The notes beneath the pieces are model-generated. The model did no database searches. It worked only from the letters and a program-made list of their open reading frames with translations, and was not told the DNA's origin. The translations under genes and the position numbers were made by a program. Below, in pieces: positions 36,867 to 46,900 of a stretch of 64,000 nucleotides of DNA (position 1 is the stretch's first letter; the number at the start of each line of letters is the position of its first letter). The DNA is from Halioxenophilus aromaticivorans (GTDB taxonomy: Bacteria > Pseudomonadota > Gammaproteobacteria > Pseudomonadales > Cellvibrionaceae): the NCBI RefSeq assembly GCF_042850945.1, contig NZ_AP031496.1, positions 4,464,001-4,528,000 of the forward strand, in the 5' to 3' direction.

Positions 36867-38234
36867 ATGCACAAGGCCTCACTTATTGCGGCTATTTTGG
36901 TTGCGCTCAGCGGTTGCGATTTTGCCGCTGAGATCCCACCAGAAATAAATAAAGACCCCTACCCCAGCACCTACCAAGCGCTGCCTCGCACGGATTTTGC
37001 CATCACCGGCGTTACTCTACTCACCGGCACAGGCCAGCGCATCGACAACGCCGATGTGCTAGTCAGCGACGGCAAAATCACCAAAGTAGGCACCAAACTC
37101 AGAATTAAAACCGACACCTTGATCGATGGCAGTGGCCGCTGGCTAACCCCCGGTATCATTGACGTGCATTCTCACCTGGGCGCCTACCCCAGCCCCTACG
37201 TTGATTCGCATCAGGATGGCAACGAGATTACCGGCCCCAACACCGCCATGGTGTGGGTGGAGCACTCCGTGTGGCCGCAGGATCCGGGCTTTAACCGAGC
37301 TCGAGCCGGTGGCATAACCACCCTGCAAATACTGCCTGGCTCTGCCAATTTGTTCGGCGGCCGCGGCGTAACCCTAAAGAACGTCCCTGCGACCACCGTC
37401 CAGGGCATGAAGTACCCAGGCGCGCCCTATAGCTTAAAAATGGCCTGCGGAGAAAACCCCAAACGCGTATACGGCAGCCGGGAGCAAGCGCCGGGCTCTC
37501 GCATGGGCAATATGGCCGGTTTTCGCCAAGCCTGGGCGAACGCCCAACACTACCGCGCTGACTGGGCCAATTACGAAACCGGCCTAGAGAAACTCCCCCC
37601 CAAACGGGACCTACAGTTGGATACCCTAGCCGGCGTGCTGGATGGCGAAATCATGGTGCACAACCACTGCTACAAAGCCGAAGAACTGGCCATGATGATC
37701 GATATGAGCAAGGAATTTGGCTATCACGCGGGCACCTTTCATCACGCCGTGGAAGCCTACAAAGTGCCGCAGCTGCTGGCCGACAACAACGTCTGCGCCG
37801 CCATGTGGCCAGATTGGTGGGGCTTTAAAATGGAAGCCTATGATATGACCCTGGAAAACATCGCCATTGTCGATAGCGTTAAAAATGGTTGCGCCATTGT
37901 TCATTCCGATTCCGATCGCACCATTCAACGCCTCAATCAAGAAGCCGCCAAGGTGCTGTATCGCGCCCAAGGCCTGGGCTACGAAATCACGGAAGCCGAT
38001 GCGATCAAGTGGATCACCAGCAACGCCGCCAAGGCGCTGGGCATTGGCCAATACACCGGCGCCATTGAAGTGGACAAACAGGCCGACCTAGTACTGTGGA
38101 ATCAAAACCCATTCAGCGTATACGCCCAAGCCGAGCAAGTATTTGTGGATGGTGCCAAGGTCTATGACCGCAACGACCCAGCCTACCAAGCGGTAAGCGA
38201 TTTCAATCTCGGACAATCCTTGGAGGCGCTATGA
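36867..38234 (+). CDS. Exported amidohydrolase (imidazolonepropionase-like lipoprotein)
   Basis: 455-residue amidohydrolase-superfamily enzyme. The lipobox LVALSGC near residue 17 suggests a lipoprotein. The metal-binding HxH is intact in PGIIDVHSHLGAYP, and MVHNHCYKAEELA, GYHAGTFHHAVEAY and IVHSDSDRTIQRLN supply the later His and Asp ligands. The C-terminal KQADLVLWNQNPF is typical. The likely job is hydrolysis of a cyclic amide or dipeptide-like compound outside the cytosol; the substrate is unknown. It overlaps the second amidohydrolase by four bases (ATGA). Confidence 0.88.
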   Translation: MHKASLIAAILVALSGCDFAAEIPPEINKDPYPSTYQALPRTDFAITGVTLLTGTGQRIDNADVLVSDGKITKVGTKLRIKTDTLIDGSGRWLTPGIIDVHSHLGAYPSPYVDSHQDGNEITGPNTAMVWVEHSVWPQDPGFNRARAGGITTLQILPGSANLFGGRGVTLKNVPATTVQGMKYPGAPYSLKMACGENPKRVYGSREQAPGSRMGNMAGFRQAWANAQHYRADWANYETGLEKLPPKRDLQLDTLAGVLDGEIMVHNHCYKAEELAMMIDMSKEFGYHAGTFHHAVEAYKVPQLLADNNVCAAMWPDWWGFKMEAYDMTLENIAIVDSVKNGCAIVHSDSDRTIQRLNQEAAKVLYRAQGLGYEITEADAIKWITSNAAKALGIGQYTGAIEVDKQADLVLWNQNPFSVYAQAEQVFVDGAKVYDRNDPAYQAVSDFNLGQSLEAL

Positions 38235-39607
38235 TCACTTTCCCTCTGCGCCAGCTATGCCTCGGTGTTAAACACTCTGCGCTGGCCCTGGCGCTGTTCA
38301 CCAGCAACCTTAGCTTGGCCGACAGCACCGCCATCATTAACGCTCGGTTGTACACCGCCACCACCGCTGACGTCAGCGTTGGCAGCGTTCTCTTTGAGGA
38401 CGGCATCATCACTGAAGTCAGTGACCAACCGTTAACTGCAGATCACGTCATCGACGCCGAAGGCAAAATAGTGACCCCGGGCTTTATCGGTAGCCTCAAC
38501 CATTTGGGTCTATTGGAGGTCAACGCCGTCAGTGAAAGCGACGACAGCACGGTGGAAGAAGGCGATCTATCCTTCAGCCCCGTGACCGCCTTTAACCCCG
38601 AATCCTCGGCCATCCCTTTGGCGCGCATCGGCGGCGTAACCCGCAATATCGTCACCCCTGGCGCCGGTACAAAGGCGTTTGCCGGTGTGGCCGGCAATGT
38701 GGATTTGACTGGTGACTTAACCCTTCCCAGCAGTGCGGCCAGTGCCGCAGTGGTCTATCTCTGGGGCGATCAGGAATCCTCCCGCGCCAGGCGCTTGGGT
38801 AAGATTCGAGCCGCCCTGCAAGATCGCCGTGACAACGTGGCCAAATCCGAGGCAGATAACGCCAGCGAGGCCGAAACTGCTAAAAAGGCCACTGAAAAAG
38901 AAGCAACACAAAACACCGACAACGAATCCAATAGCCAAGCCGGTGCGGATAAGCAGCCAGAGACCAAAACCGAAGATGCCCATTCGGTAGTTGAGTCGGT
39001 AGTTGAGCGCCACCTGGATGAACTGCTGGCTGGCACCCTACCGCTGCTGGCATTTTGCGACCGACCCGCCGATATACTGCAACTGTTAGCGTTAAAAGAA
39101 GAGTTTGGCCTGAAATTGATCATCGCCGGCGGCGATGGCGCCGTGGCAGTAAAAGAGCAGTTGGCCGAGGCCCAGGTTGCCGTCATCTTGGATGCGCTCA
39201 ATGATCTACCCAAGAGCTTCGACAACCTCCACGCCTCGCTCAATAACGCCGCTACCTTGCATCAAGCCGGCGTCACCGTGGCCTTGGCGGTATTATCCGA
39301 TGCCACCCACGCTCTCTACCAACTGCGCTTTGGTGCCGGCAACGCCATCGCCAACGGGCTACCCAAGGATGCAGCCCTAGCGGCCATTTCCCAGGTGCCG
39401 GCGCAGTTGTTTGGCATCCAGGCCGGCAGCATTGAAAAGGGACAGTCCGCCGATTTAGTTCTGTGGGAAAACGACCCCTTTGACTACACCGGCAAGGCCA
39501 GCACTATGTGGATAAACGGCGAGGAACAGTCTCTCGAAACCCGGGCCGACAAACTCCGAGACCGCTACACACAACCATCCAAACTTCCTCCGGCTTACGT
39601 AAAGTAG
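38231..39607 (+). CDS. Second exported amidohydrolase-like protein, metal site degraded
   Basis: 458 residues with a signal peptide (about 1-30, ending near SLA-DS). The amidohydrolase fold is recognisable from GKIVTPGFIGSLNHLGLLEV and the C-terminal GQSADLVLWENDPFDYTGK. The HxH motif reads NxH, and the later His positions are poorly kept. A charged Lys/Glu/Ala-rich segment (about 210-250) interrupts the barrel. It is translationally coupled to the intact amidohydrolase upstream, so it may act as a non-catalytic or one-metal partner. Confidence 0.83.
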   Translation: MITFPLRQLCLGVKHSALALALFTSNLSLADSTAIINARLYTATTADVSVGSVLFEDGIITEVSDQPLTADHVIDAEGKIVTPGFIGSLNHLGLLEVNAVSESDDSTVEEGDLSFSPVTAFNPESSAIPLARIGGVTRNIVTPGAGTKAFAGVAGNVDLTGDLTLPSSAASAAVVYLWGDQESSRARRLGKIRAALQDRRDNVAKSEADNASEAETAKKATEKEATQNTDNESNSQAGADKQPETKTEDAHSVVESVVERHLDELLAGTLPLLAFCDRPADILQLLALKEEFGLKLIIAGGDGAVAVKEQLAEAQVAVILDALNDLPKSFDNLHASLNNAATLHQAGVTVALAVLSDATHALYQLRFGAGNAIANGLPKDAALAAISQVPAQLFGIQAGSIEKGQSADLVLWENDPFDYTGKASTMWINGEEQSLETRADKLRDRYTQPSKLPPAYVK

Positions 39608-39976
39608 GCAGTACGGCAGAAGCCGGCGCCACGCTGGCGCTGCCAAATGGTGGCAAGCCTTAGCGAATTGGTTAGCAAGTTAGGACGGACAAGCTATCTC
39701 CTAGCGAGATCCTCTGTGCTTAAATTCGGCCCTAAGCTGCCACCACCAATGCCTCAACGAACGGGGCAAAGGTGGTGAAACTGTGCAATTGTCCGCCTTT
39801 AAGGGGAGCAATCGTACACCGGAACCAGCCTGATACCCCTCGCCCAGAGACTTAAGCTGTGCTTTCGTGTTAGTATGCGCCGGCTAAATAACATCCTTAG
39901 TAGTGCATCCTAAGTATTAAATAGCGCATTACCGGGAAATAAAGAACTTTTGTCAGTCCGGAGAGAAACAGTAAAC
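39608..39976. other. Intergenic region upstream of etfBA
   Basis: 369 bases without a gene. It holds an interrupted hairpin, CACCACC (39741-39747) with GGTGGTG (39771-39777) and inner GCC/GGC, of unknown role. A ribosome site GGAGAG lies at the etfB start. The etf promoter should be here but is not identified. Confidence 0.45.
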
Positions 39977-40732
39977 ATGTCACTAAAAATACTCGTAGCT
40001 GTGAAGCGGGTTGTTGACTACAACGTCAAAGTGCGCCCACTAGCAGACGGCAGCGGCGTTGATATCGCCAACGCCAAAATGTCCATTAACCCCTTCTGTG
40101 AAATCGCTGTTGAAGAGGCCGTACGTCTTAAAGAGAAAGGCGTCGCCAGTGAAGTCATCGCGGTATCCATTGGCCCTAAGCAGTCCCAAGAGCAGATTCG
40201 CACCGCTCTGGCCCTGGGCGCAGATCGCGGCATTCTGGTAGAAACCGACGACGCACTGCAACCGCTGGCCATCGCCAAGTGCCTTAAAGCGCTGGTTGAA
40301 AAAGAATCACCTGACCTCGTCATCATGGGTAAACAGTCCATCGACGGCGACAACAACCAAACCGGCCAAATGCTGGGCGCCCTGACCTCCATGGGCCAAG
40401 GTACTTTTGCCTCCGAAGTTGACGTCAACGACGGCAAGGTTAAGGTAACCCGTGAGGTTGACGGCGGCCTGCAAACCGTTGAGCTAAACCTACCAGCCAT
40501 CGTCACCACAGACCTGCGCCTCAACGAACCTCGTTACGCCTCACTGCCTAACATCATGAAGGCCAAGAAAAAACCATTAGACACCACCACCCCAGCCGAC
40601 CTCGGCGTAGATTCAGCGGCCAGCGTACAAACGTTGAAAGTAGAACTGCCAGCAGAGCGCTCCGCCGGTGTGATGGTAGCCGATGTGGCTGAACTGGTTG
40701 ATAAACTGAAAAATGAGGCGAAGGTAATCTGA
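39977..40732 (+). CDS. etfB: Electron transfer flavoprotein beta subunit
   Basis: Cytosolic ETF subunit carrying AMP; with EtfA it passes electrons from acyl-CoA and other dehydrogenases to ETF-ubiquinone oxidoreductase. 251 residues from MSLKILVAVKRVVDYNVKV, the standard start; ATG 39977 has GGAGAG upstream (frame open to 39950). Signatures include NPFCEIAVEEAVRLKE, GKQSIDGDNNQTGQML and the recognition-loop region LNEPRYASLPNIMKAKKKP. The stop overlaps the etfA start (TGATG). Confidence 0.97.
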   Translation: MSLKILVAVKRVVDYNVKVRPLADGSGVDIANAKMSINPFCEIAVEEAVRLKEKGVASEVIAVSIGPKQSQEQIRTALALGADRGILVETDDALQPLAIAKCLKALVEKESPDLVIMGKQSIDGDNNQTGQMLGALTSMGQGTFASEVDVNDGKVKVTREVDGGLQTVELNLPAIVTTDLRLNEPRYASLPNIMKAKKKPLDTTTPADLGVDSAASVQTLKVELPAERSAGVMVADVAELVDKLKNEAKVI

Positions 40733-41661
40733 TGAGTATTTTAGTAATTGCTGAGCACGATAACGCTAGCCTGAAGCCCGCCACCCTTAACGTTTTGGCC
40801 GCAGCACAAGCCATTGGTGGCGACATTGATGTACTGGTAGCCGGTGCCGATTGTGCTGGTGCTGCTGAAGCAGCCGCCGCCGCTGCCGGCGTTGCCAAAG
40901 TGATCAAAGCCGACAACGCAGCCTACGCCCATCAACTGGCCGAAAACGTCGCTCTGTTGATCGCCGAAGTGGGTAAAGGCTACAGCCACATTCTGGCTCC
41001 AGCCACCACCAACGGTAAGAACATCATGCCGCGCGCGGCTGCTCTGCTCGACACCCAAGCAATCTCCGACATTATCGCCGTGGAAAGCGCCGACACCTTC
41101 AAGCGCCCCATCTACGCCGGTAACGTCATTGCCACGATTCAGAGCAGCGACAGCATCAAAGTCATCACCGTGCGTACCACAGCATTTGATGGCGTAGCAG
41201 CTGAAGGCGGAAGCGCCAGTGTTGAGAGCATCGATACTGCCACCGACGCTGGTATCTCCACCTTCGTTGGTGAAGAGCTGGCCAAGAGCGATCGCCCAGA
41301 ACTGACCGCTGCATCCATCGTCATTTCCGGTGGCCGCGGTATGCAAAACGGCGAAAACTTTGAAATGCTGTACAAAGTAGCCGACAAACTGGGCGCTGCC
41401 GTGGGTGCATCTCGTGCCGCGGTGGATGCGGGTTATGTGCCTAACGACTTGCAGGTTGGCCAAACCGGTAAAATCGTCGCCCCAGATTTGTACGTTGCCG
41501 TTGGTATCTCCGGTGCCATTCAACACTTGGCTGGTATGAAAGACAGCAAGGTGATTGTGGCGATCAACAAAGACGAAGAAGCGCCGATTTTCCAAGTGGC
41601 CGACTACGGCTTGGTTGCGGACTTGTTCACGGCAGTGCCTGAGCTAGAGCAAGCGCTCTAA
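40732..41661 (+). CDS. etfA: Electron transfer flavoprotein alpha subunit
   Basis: FAD-binding partner of EtfB, 309 residues. The C-terminal FAD domain contains SGGRGMQNGENFEML, GASRAAVDAGYVPNDLQVGQTGK and GISGAIQHLAGMKDSK. It starts inside the etfB stop and ends the operon 20 bases before a clear terminator. Together they serve fatty-acid and amino-acid oxidation. Confidence 0.97.
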   Translation: MSILVIAEHDNASLKPATLNVLAAAQAIGGDIDVLVAGADCAGAAEAAAAAAGVAKVIKADNAAYAHQLAENVALLIAEVGKGYSHILAPATTNGKNIMPRAAALLDTQAISDIIAVESADTFKRPIYAGNVIATIQSSDSIKVITVRTTAFDGVAAEGGSASVESIDTATDAGISTFVGEELAKSDRPELTAASIVISGGRGMQNGENFEMLYKVADKLGAAVGASRAAVDAGYVPNDLQVGQTGKIVAPDLYVAVGISGAIQHLAGMKDSKVIVAINKDEEAPIFQVADYGLVADLFTAVPELEQAL

Positions 41662-41965
41662 GCTCAAACCACTGGTACAAAAACCCACGCTTGCGTGGGT
41701 TTTTTTATAGCTGGCTGAAACACACAAGTATTGCTGATACCTCAGCTAACGGTTTTTCTGCGAGGCAGTGCAAAAAAATTTAGTCTGGGGTGGGATGACT
41801 TTTTAGCAGCGGATACTAACTACTTATGGCATTATTGCTGGCGGGTCTGTCAAGAATTACTGACTAAGGATTGGGTCAGCTCAAACAGACGCCAAAAACA
41901 ACTAACAACACCTGCGCCAATGGGCGCAATCCGCTAGATTCACTTGGGAATTAGGGAAATTTGGG
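41662..41965. other. Intergenic region before the sigma factor gene
   Basis: After the etf terminator nothing codes. A short hairpin TGCGCC/GGCGCA (41913-41928, loop AATG) lies 38 bases before the sigma gene. I could not identify a clear ECF-type promoter. Confidence 0.4.
41681..41706 (+). terminator. Rho-independent terminator of etfBA
   Basis: ACCCACGC (41683-41690) folds on GCGTGGGT (41693-41700) and is followed by six further T. Classic intrinsic terminator. Confidence 0.88.
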
Positions 41966-42562
41966 GTGAGCGCTTCCGGCGAAACTTCTGGTCATAAAGA
42001 ACCAAATCAGCTGTCTTACGAAGAACTGGTCAACCAAATCCGCAGCGGCAATGCGCAGGCCGAGCTGTCTATGGTGACTCGGTTCGCCCCTGGTTTGAAA
42101 ACCATGCTCAACCGCAAATGCTCTCCAGATATTGCTGAAGATGTGTTTCAGGAAACCTGGCGCGTGGCCATTGAAAAGGTGCGCAAGGGCGACCTGCGTC
42201 AACCCGATCGCCTACCGGCATTTATTCATCAGATTGCCCGCAATCAAGTGGTGATGTACTACCGCAAGAATTCCGACACGCAGGAAACACCGGACGACAA
42301 CGATCTGGTTGCCCCAGGTCCCAGCCCCGAACAAGCACTAGAGACCAGACGCATACAAGACCACGTACGTGGAATGATTGAGCAATTAGATACGCCAAGG
42401 GACAGAGAAATTTTAAAACGCTATTACGTTCTTGAAGAAGACAAAGAACAAATCTGCGAGGACTTGAACCTCTCCAGTCAGCACTTCAATCGAGTGATTT
42501 ATCGCGCCAAAACTCGGATGAGGTCATTCTTTGTAAAAGACAATACAGTCAATGTCAAATAG
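41966..42562 (+). CDS. ECF-like RNA polymerase sigma factor
   Basis: 198-residue sigma-70 family protein with regions 2 and 4 only. Region 2 includes CSPDIAEDVFQETWRVAIEKV and PAFIHQIARNQVVMYYRK. Region 4 includes TPRDREILKRYYVLEEDK and the helix-turn-helix NLSSQHFNRVIYRAKTRMR. GTG start, weak upstream site. The next gene, 87 bases on, encodes a one-pass membrane protein of anti-sigma architecture. The two head a 12-kb block of CHAT and protease genes and are the obvious candidates to control it. Regulation of that block is inferred from adjacency. Confidence 0.87.
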   Translation: MSASGETSGHKEPNQLSYEELVNQIRSGNAQAELSMVTRFAPGLKTMLNRKCSPDIAEDVFQETWRVAIEKVRKGDLRQPDRLPAFIHQIARNQVVMYYRKNSDTQETPDDNDLVAPGPSPEQALETRRIQDHVRGMIEQLDTPRDREILKRYYVLEEDKEQICEDLNLSSQHFNRVIYRAKTRMRSFFVKDNTVNVK

Positions 42563-42649
42563 AACGTAAATGTGAGACTAATTTCTACCGGCGAACACTA
42601 CTACCAAGGAACCACCATTCAAGGTGGCTAAATTGCGGAGAATCCATAC

Positions 42650-43390
42650 GTGAATAACCAATCCGAGCAGGTACAATTCGACGAGCGAGTCGACCTTTAC
42701 CTTCGCGGCAAAATGTCCGAGGAAGAAGAGCTCGCCTTCGAGATCGAATACCTCGACAACCCTGACTTGTTGGCGCAAGTCGAGATGGTAGAAAGGCTAA
42801 TACACGGCTTAAAGCTCAACGAAGACTCCTTTAGCCAGGCCGCCCAAGTGGCTGAGCCCAAAGCACGCTATCAAGTTAGCCAACAAGCGGCGGAGGCATC
42901 GGACTCTTTCATCAGTAAAGCCAGCGCTTGGCTAGGCAAATGGTTTACCCCTCAAACAGCCTGGGGCGCCGTGGCCGCTACCTTGTTTTTGGTGCCACTG
43001 ATGTCCGTTATTAACCAGTCCGCTGGGCCCGCGTTAACCAACCCTGCGGTACAAGGCACCTACGTGCACTTGCTGGGCCAACGCGTACGCTCTGCCAACG
43101 GCGCAGCAGATACCATATTTATTGAGCCTAAGCAGCAAAACCTTGTGGTAGGTTTTGCCACGGAGCCCACCTTTGGTGTGCCAGAACCACTCACCGTAAC
43201 GGTATACAACGCCGATGACGTCGTTGTTTGGCAGCAGCAAGGTTTGCAGCCCGACTACCGCTGGACGGTATACCTAAGCGTTAACACCCAAGCCATAGCG
43301 CCAGGCACCTATCGCTACGAACTCACCAATGGCGATACCATTGTTAACAGCGGCAGCTTTGCCATGCAGTACAGTGACGGCGGCCACTAA
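42650..43390 (+). CDS. One-pass membrane protein, putative anti-sigma factor
   Basis: 246 residues. The N-terminal ~55 residues are acidic and helical (FDERVDLYLRGKMSEEEELAF), like the sigma-binding part of anti-sigma factors, but lack the HxxxCxxC zinc motif. A single membrane helix lies at about 101-122 (TAWGAVAATLFLVPLMSV), and a beta-rich domain (about 135-240) would be periplasmic. GTG start with GGAGA upstream. It directly follows the sigma gene. The anti-sigma role rests on topology and position; the fold is not recognised with certainty. Confidence 0.68.
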   Translation: MNNQSEQVQFDERVDLYLRGKMSEEEELAFEIEYLDNPDLLAQVEMVERLIHGLKLNEDSFSQAAQVAEPKARYQVSQQAAEASDSFISKASAWLGKWFTPQTAWGAVAATLFLVPLMSVINQSAGPALTNPAVQGTYVHLLGQRVRSANGAADTIFIEPKQQNLVVGFATEPTFGVPEPLTVTVYNADDVVVWQQQGLQPDYRWTVYLSVNTQAIAPGTYRYELTNGDTIVNSGSFAMQYSDGGH

Positions 43391-43595
43391 AACGCGCAAA
43401 ACCGCCAGAGAGAACTTGGTATAAGCGCAGGCTTGCTGTCGAATCACAACTAATAGCTAATACGCGTTTAACCCCCCGACTCATTCGCCAGCCCAGGTAC
43501 ACACCTTAGCTGGCAGTGCCCCCGCCACTTTTGACTAAACGTTTTACTATACGCGCCCCCAGTTCACCTAAAAGTGGCTTTTTCAGGCTGCTATC

Positions 43596-43646
43596 TTCAA
43601 GCGCCTTTCTTCAAGCGCCTTCTTCAAGCGCCTTTTTTCAAGCGCC
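43596..43646 (+). repeat. Four-copy short tandem repeat
   Basis: TTCAAGCGCC occurs at 43596-43605, 43610-43619, 43623-43632 and 43637-43646, spaced 14, 13 and 14 bases and separated by T-rich linkers. It is non-coding and could be slippage-generated or a cluster of binding sites. Confidence 0.8.
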
Positions 43647-43894
43647 GGACCAAAACTCAACCCACCAGCAAACCGAAATAGTCAGCACTAAAGCTTGTTT
43701 GCATATGCAGGTGGCAGCAAACTACGGCTTTTCGTTAAAATCCGCCTCAAATCCATAAGAAAATATTGGCGCCAGCATTGACCTAAAAGTGTTAACTGGT
43801 TCACCATATCCTATTTTGGTGGCGAGACTTAACAACCTTTATAAGCACAAGTTAATTGATCTGAGCTGCCCCTTCAGGTTGACCGAGTCAACGC

Positions 43895-43918
43895 GTACCT
43901 TGTGGTTAACCAAGGTAC
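43895..43918 (+). promoter_or_regulatory. Inverted repeat just upstream of the first CHAT gene
   Basis: GTACCTTG (43895-43902) and CAAGGTAC (43911-43918) are perfect 8-bp arms around TGGTTAAC. The repeat ends 27 bases before the GTG start and could be an operator or a leader hairpin. Confidence 0.4.
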
Positions 43919-43945
43919 CGTACAAGATCATTCAGGGATAGTTTT

Positions 43946-46900
43946 GTGGCAACGCCGATTATAAAACCCGAAATTACAAGCCCAACTCCAAAACCCTGGC
44001 GATTATTAACCATCGCCGGGCAGAGTATCGCCTCGGTTTGCCTCGCGCTGTTGTTTTCGACCAACACAGCCGCGCAAATCGCGCAAAAACAGCCACTGGC
44101 CAGCAGCAAACAACGGCACACCACGTCAGCCACTGAAAAACAGCTAACCCTGGTTTTCGACGAGCAGCAGTCGGCGGTAATCACCATTGAACAGTCACCC
44201 CACCAAACCACGCTTTTGGTGCTACCCACCTACGGCTCAGATTTGGGTGTGCACTTTAAAGAACCCTCAACACTCACCAAACAACCGGATTACAACCCGC
44301 ACCTGTTGAGCAGCACGCTGTTGATCAGCGGCGAGGAATGCCAACAATGCGAAATTGTAGTTTCCCGTCCAGACGGCAAGATTAACGGTGTACCCAGTGA
44401 AATTAGCGCACAGCTAATCTTCTTTAGCGATGAGTTTGACCCGCGCCTGCACGTTGAGAAAACGCTTCAAAAGCTCAGTTCTTTGGATTACAACGTTAAA
44501 GGTAACACCCAGCTGGAAAACGCCTTTTTAGGCAGCATTGAACAACTTGAGCAATCCCATAGCCCTATCAACCAAGCGCGCGCTTGCTCCTTTCGAATAG
44601 TGTATTCGATGTACAACCAATCCAACGTTGATAACATCAACACCTTGAAGCAGTGCATTAACGTTGCCGAAGCCAACCAACAATGGGCGTCTTATTTTAG
44701 TCTTAACATAGAACATATCCGGCTAGCGCTTTGGTACCAAGACAAAGAAGAAGCTGCACTGGCGGCGCTCAAAAACCTATACCGTCAAATCCCAGAGAAG
44801 CTAACCAACAGCTCGCAAAGCGTTACCGACTATTTACTAGGCCGTACGCTTTTAACCCAGGGCATGATTGAAGCCAAGCTCGGCCGATACAGCAAAGCGG
44901 AAAGATCATTAAAAGACGCCAGCAAATTGTTCGCAGCAATTGGTAACCACTACAACCTAGCCGAGGCAGAGAGTGAAATCGGCACTATGTATCGGTTTCA
45001 AAACCAATACACCAAAGCCGCGGCCCACTTCGAAAATGCCTACAACACAAGCAAACAAAACCTACTACTTGATTCGCAACAACGTATGCGGATTCATTAC
45101 CAGATGGCCGCGGTGAGCCTACTCAATGGGCAGTATTACTTGGCGTTGAAACTACTGGAAACCATCGACCAAGAAAACTACACCAAAACCAAGGTTTGGA
45201 AGGCGCATATTTTAGCGTTAAAAGCGCGTGTGCTGTTGGAATTAAACCGCCTTAACGAGGCTGAAAAAATCTACGCCCGCACCTGGACTATTTACCAAGA
45301 GCTGGGCAGCACTTCGCACCTGGCAACACTGGCCACGAACTTGTCTCGTCTGCACAGTTCGCTGGGTAATATCGAGTTAGCCAAACACTACACCGAGGAA
45401 TCCGTTCGCCTGGCAGGCAACTCCTGGGGCATGGACCAAACCATTCGTATTCAACAGGCGCAGGTCAATTACCATATCGAGCAACGTGAATACGATCTAG
45501 CCCTGACGCAAATTGAGACCATAGAACAGCAGTTTACAGTAGCAAAGGATCCCTATCGTTTAGGCCGGGTACTAACGCAGAAAGGCGAGACTCTGATTCG
45601 GTTGGGTAAATATGAGGCAGCGGTGAATGTATTGGAACAAGCTCAAAGCCTGCACAATACCGCCGGTGATTATCTGTTTGAAACCAAATCCAATTATTTG
45701 ATTGCCAAGGCCTTTATCCAGGCTGGGCAACCGTTTGCGCGGGTGGAGCCCTATATCACCAAAGCCAAAGGGTTGATTGAGTCCATCCGATCTAACTTCC
45801 TCGACGACCGTATCCGGCAAGAATACTTCGCTCTGCAAAAAGATCTGTACGAACTCAGCCTATCGGCACATGTCAAAGCCTCATTGCCGGCCAGCGCACT
45901 AAACAGCCTCTACGAAGCGGAAACCTTTAAAGCGCGCACCCTGTTAGAAAGCATGGCGCAAACCAAACCAGCAAAAGGACGCAGCGATAACCAAGAAATT
46001 ACCTTCGACTTTTTAAATTCTAGTTTTAAAGCAGCATCTAAGCGTCCCAGCCAAGACACCACATTGGCCAAACCCAGCAAAGTGGCATTAAAACAACACC
46101 AACAGTCGCTGAAGGCCGACGAGGCTTTGGTATATTATTTTCTAGGCCAAGAACAGAGTTACCTCTGGCTAATGGACCAACAGGGTATCGAGGTTTACCC
46201 TCTGCCCAACGAATCTGAAATTGCACAGCAAACAATCGCCCTGGTGGAGCTTATCAACAGTAACCCTGCGGTTTCTAACAGTCGCAGCCACTGGGCCAAT
46301 ATTTTACAGGCCGATAAAACGCTGAGTGAGACTTTGCTGGAGCCCATTGCACAAAGAATAAGTCGATACCAGCAAATTACCGTGGTGCCCGATGGCGTGT
46401 TGCACCGATTACCCTACGCTGTGCTTTTATCGCCAGCCCAGAACTACCAACAGCCACTGACAAAAACACTCGCGGTCGGCTACGCCAACTCGATAGCAAC
46501 ACTGCACCACTTAAAACAAAGGCGCAGGCCCATCGGAGCCAACAAAGGTTTGTTGATGATTGCCAACCCGGCAATGGAAATCGCTGAAAGCGGCACAAAC
46601 GAAAGCGATAATTTGGTGTTGCAGCAATTGCCGGCGGCTGAAATGGAAGCCAACAAATTAATTAACCTGTGGGGTTCCGTGAGCAAAAGCACGTTACTGC
46701 TGGGCCGTAGAGCCAGCAAAGAAAGCCTGTATGCGTCGTCGCCAGAGGACTACCAGGTTATTCACTTTGCCAGCCACGCAAAAATTAACTGGGATAACCC
46801 AACCGATAGCGCCATCAAACTGGCCAGCACCAATAGCAACGATAGCAGTGACAGCGCCGACCTTACCTTGGCGGAAATCACCGAACTGAAATTAAATGCT

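Larger units (their letters stand above)
43391..43945. other. Intergenic region upstream of the first CHAT gene
   Basis: 555 bases without a convincing gene. It contains the short tandem repeat at 43596-43646 and the inverted repeat at 43895-43918, both listed separately. Promoters for the CHAT cassette are expected here. Confidence 0.5.

Noticed and set aside
43596..43646. CRISPR array
   Set aside because: Repeats are only 10 bases with 3-4-base linkers and no cas genes are nearby.
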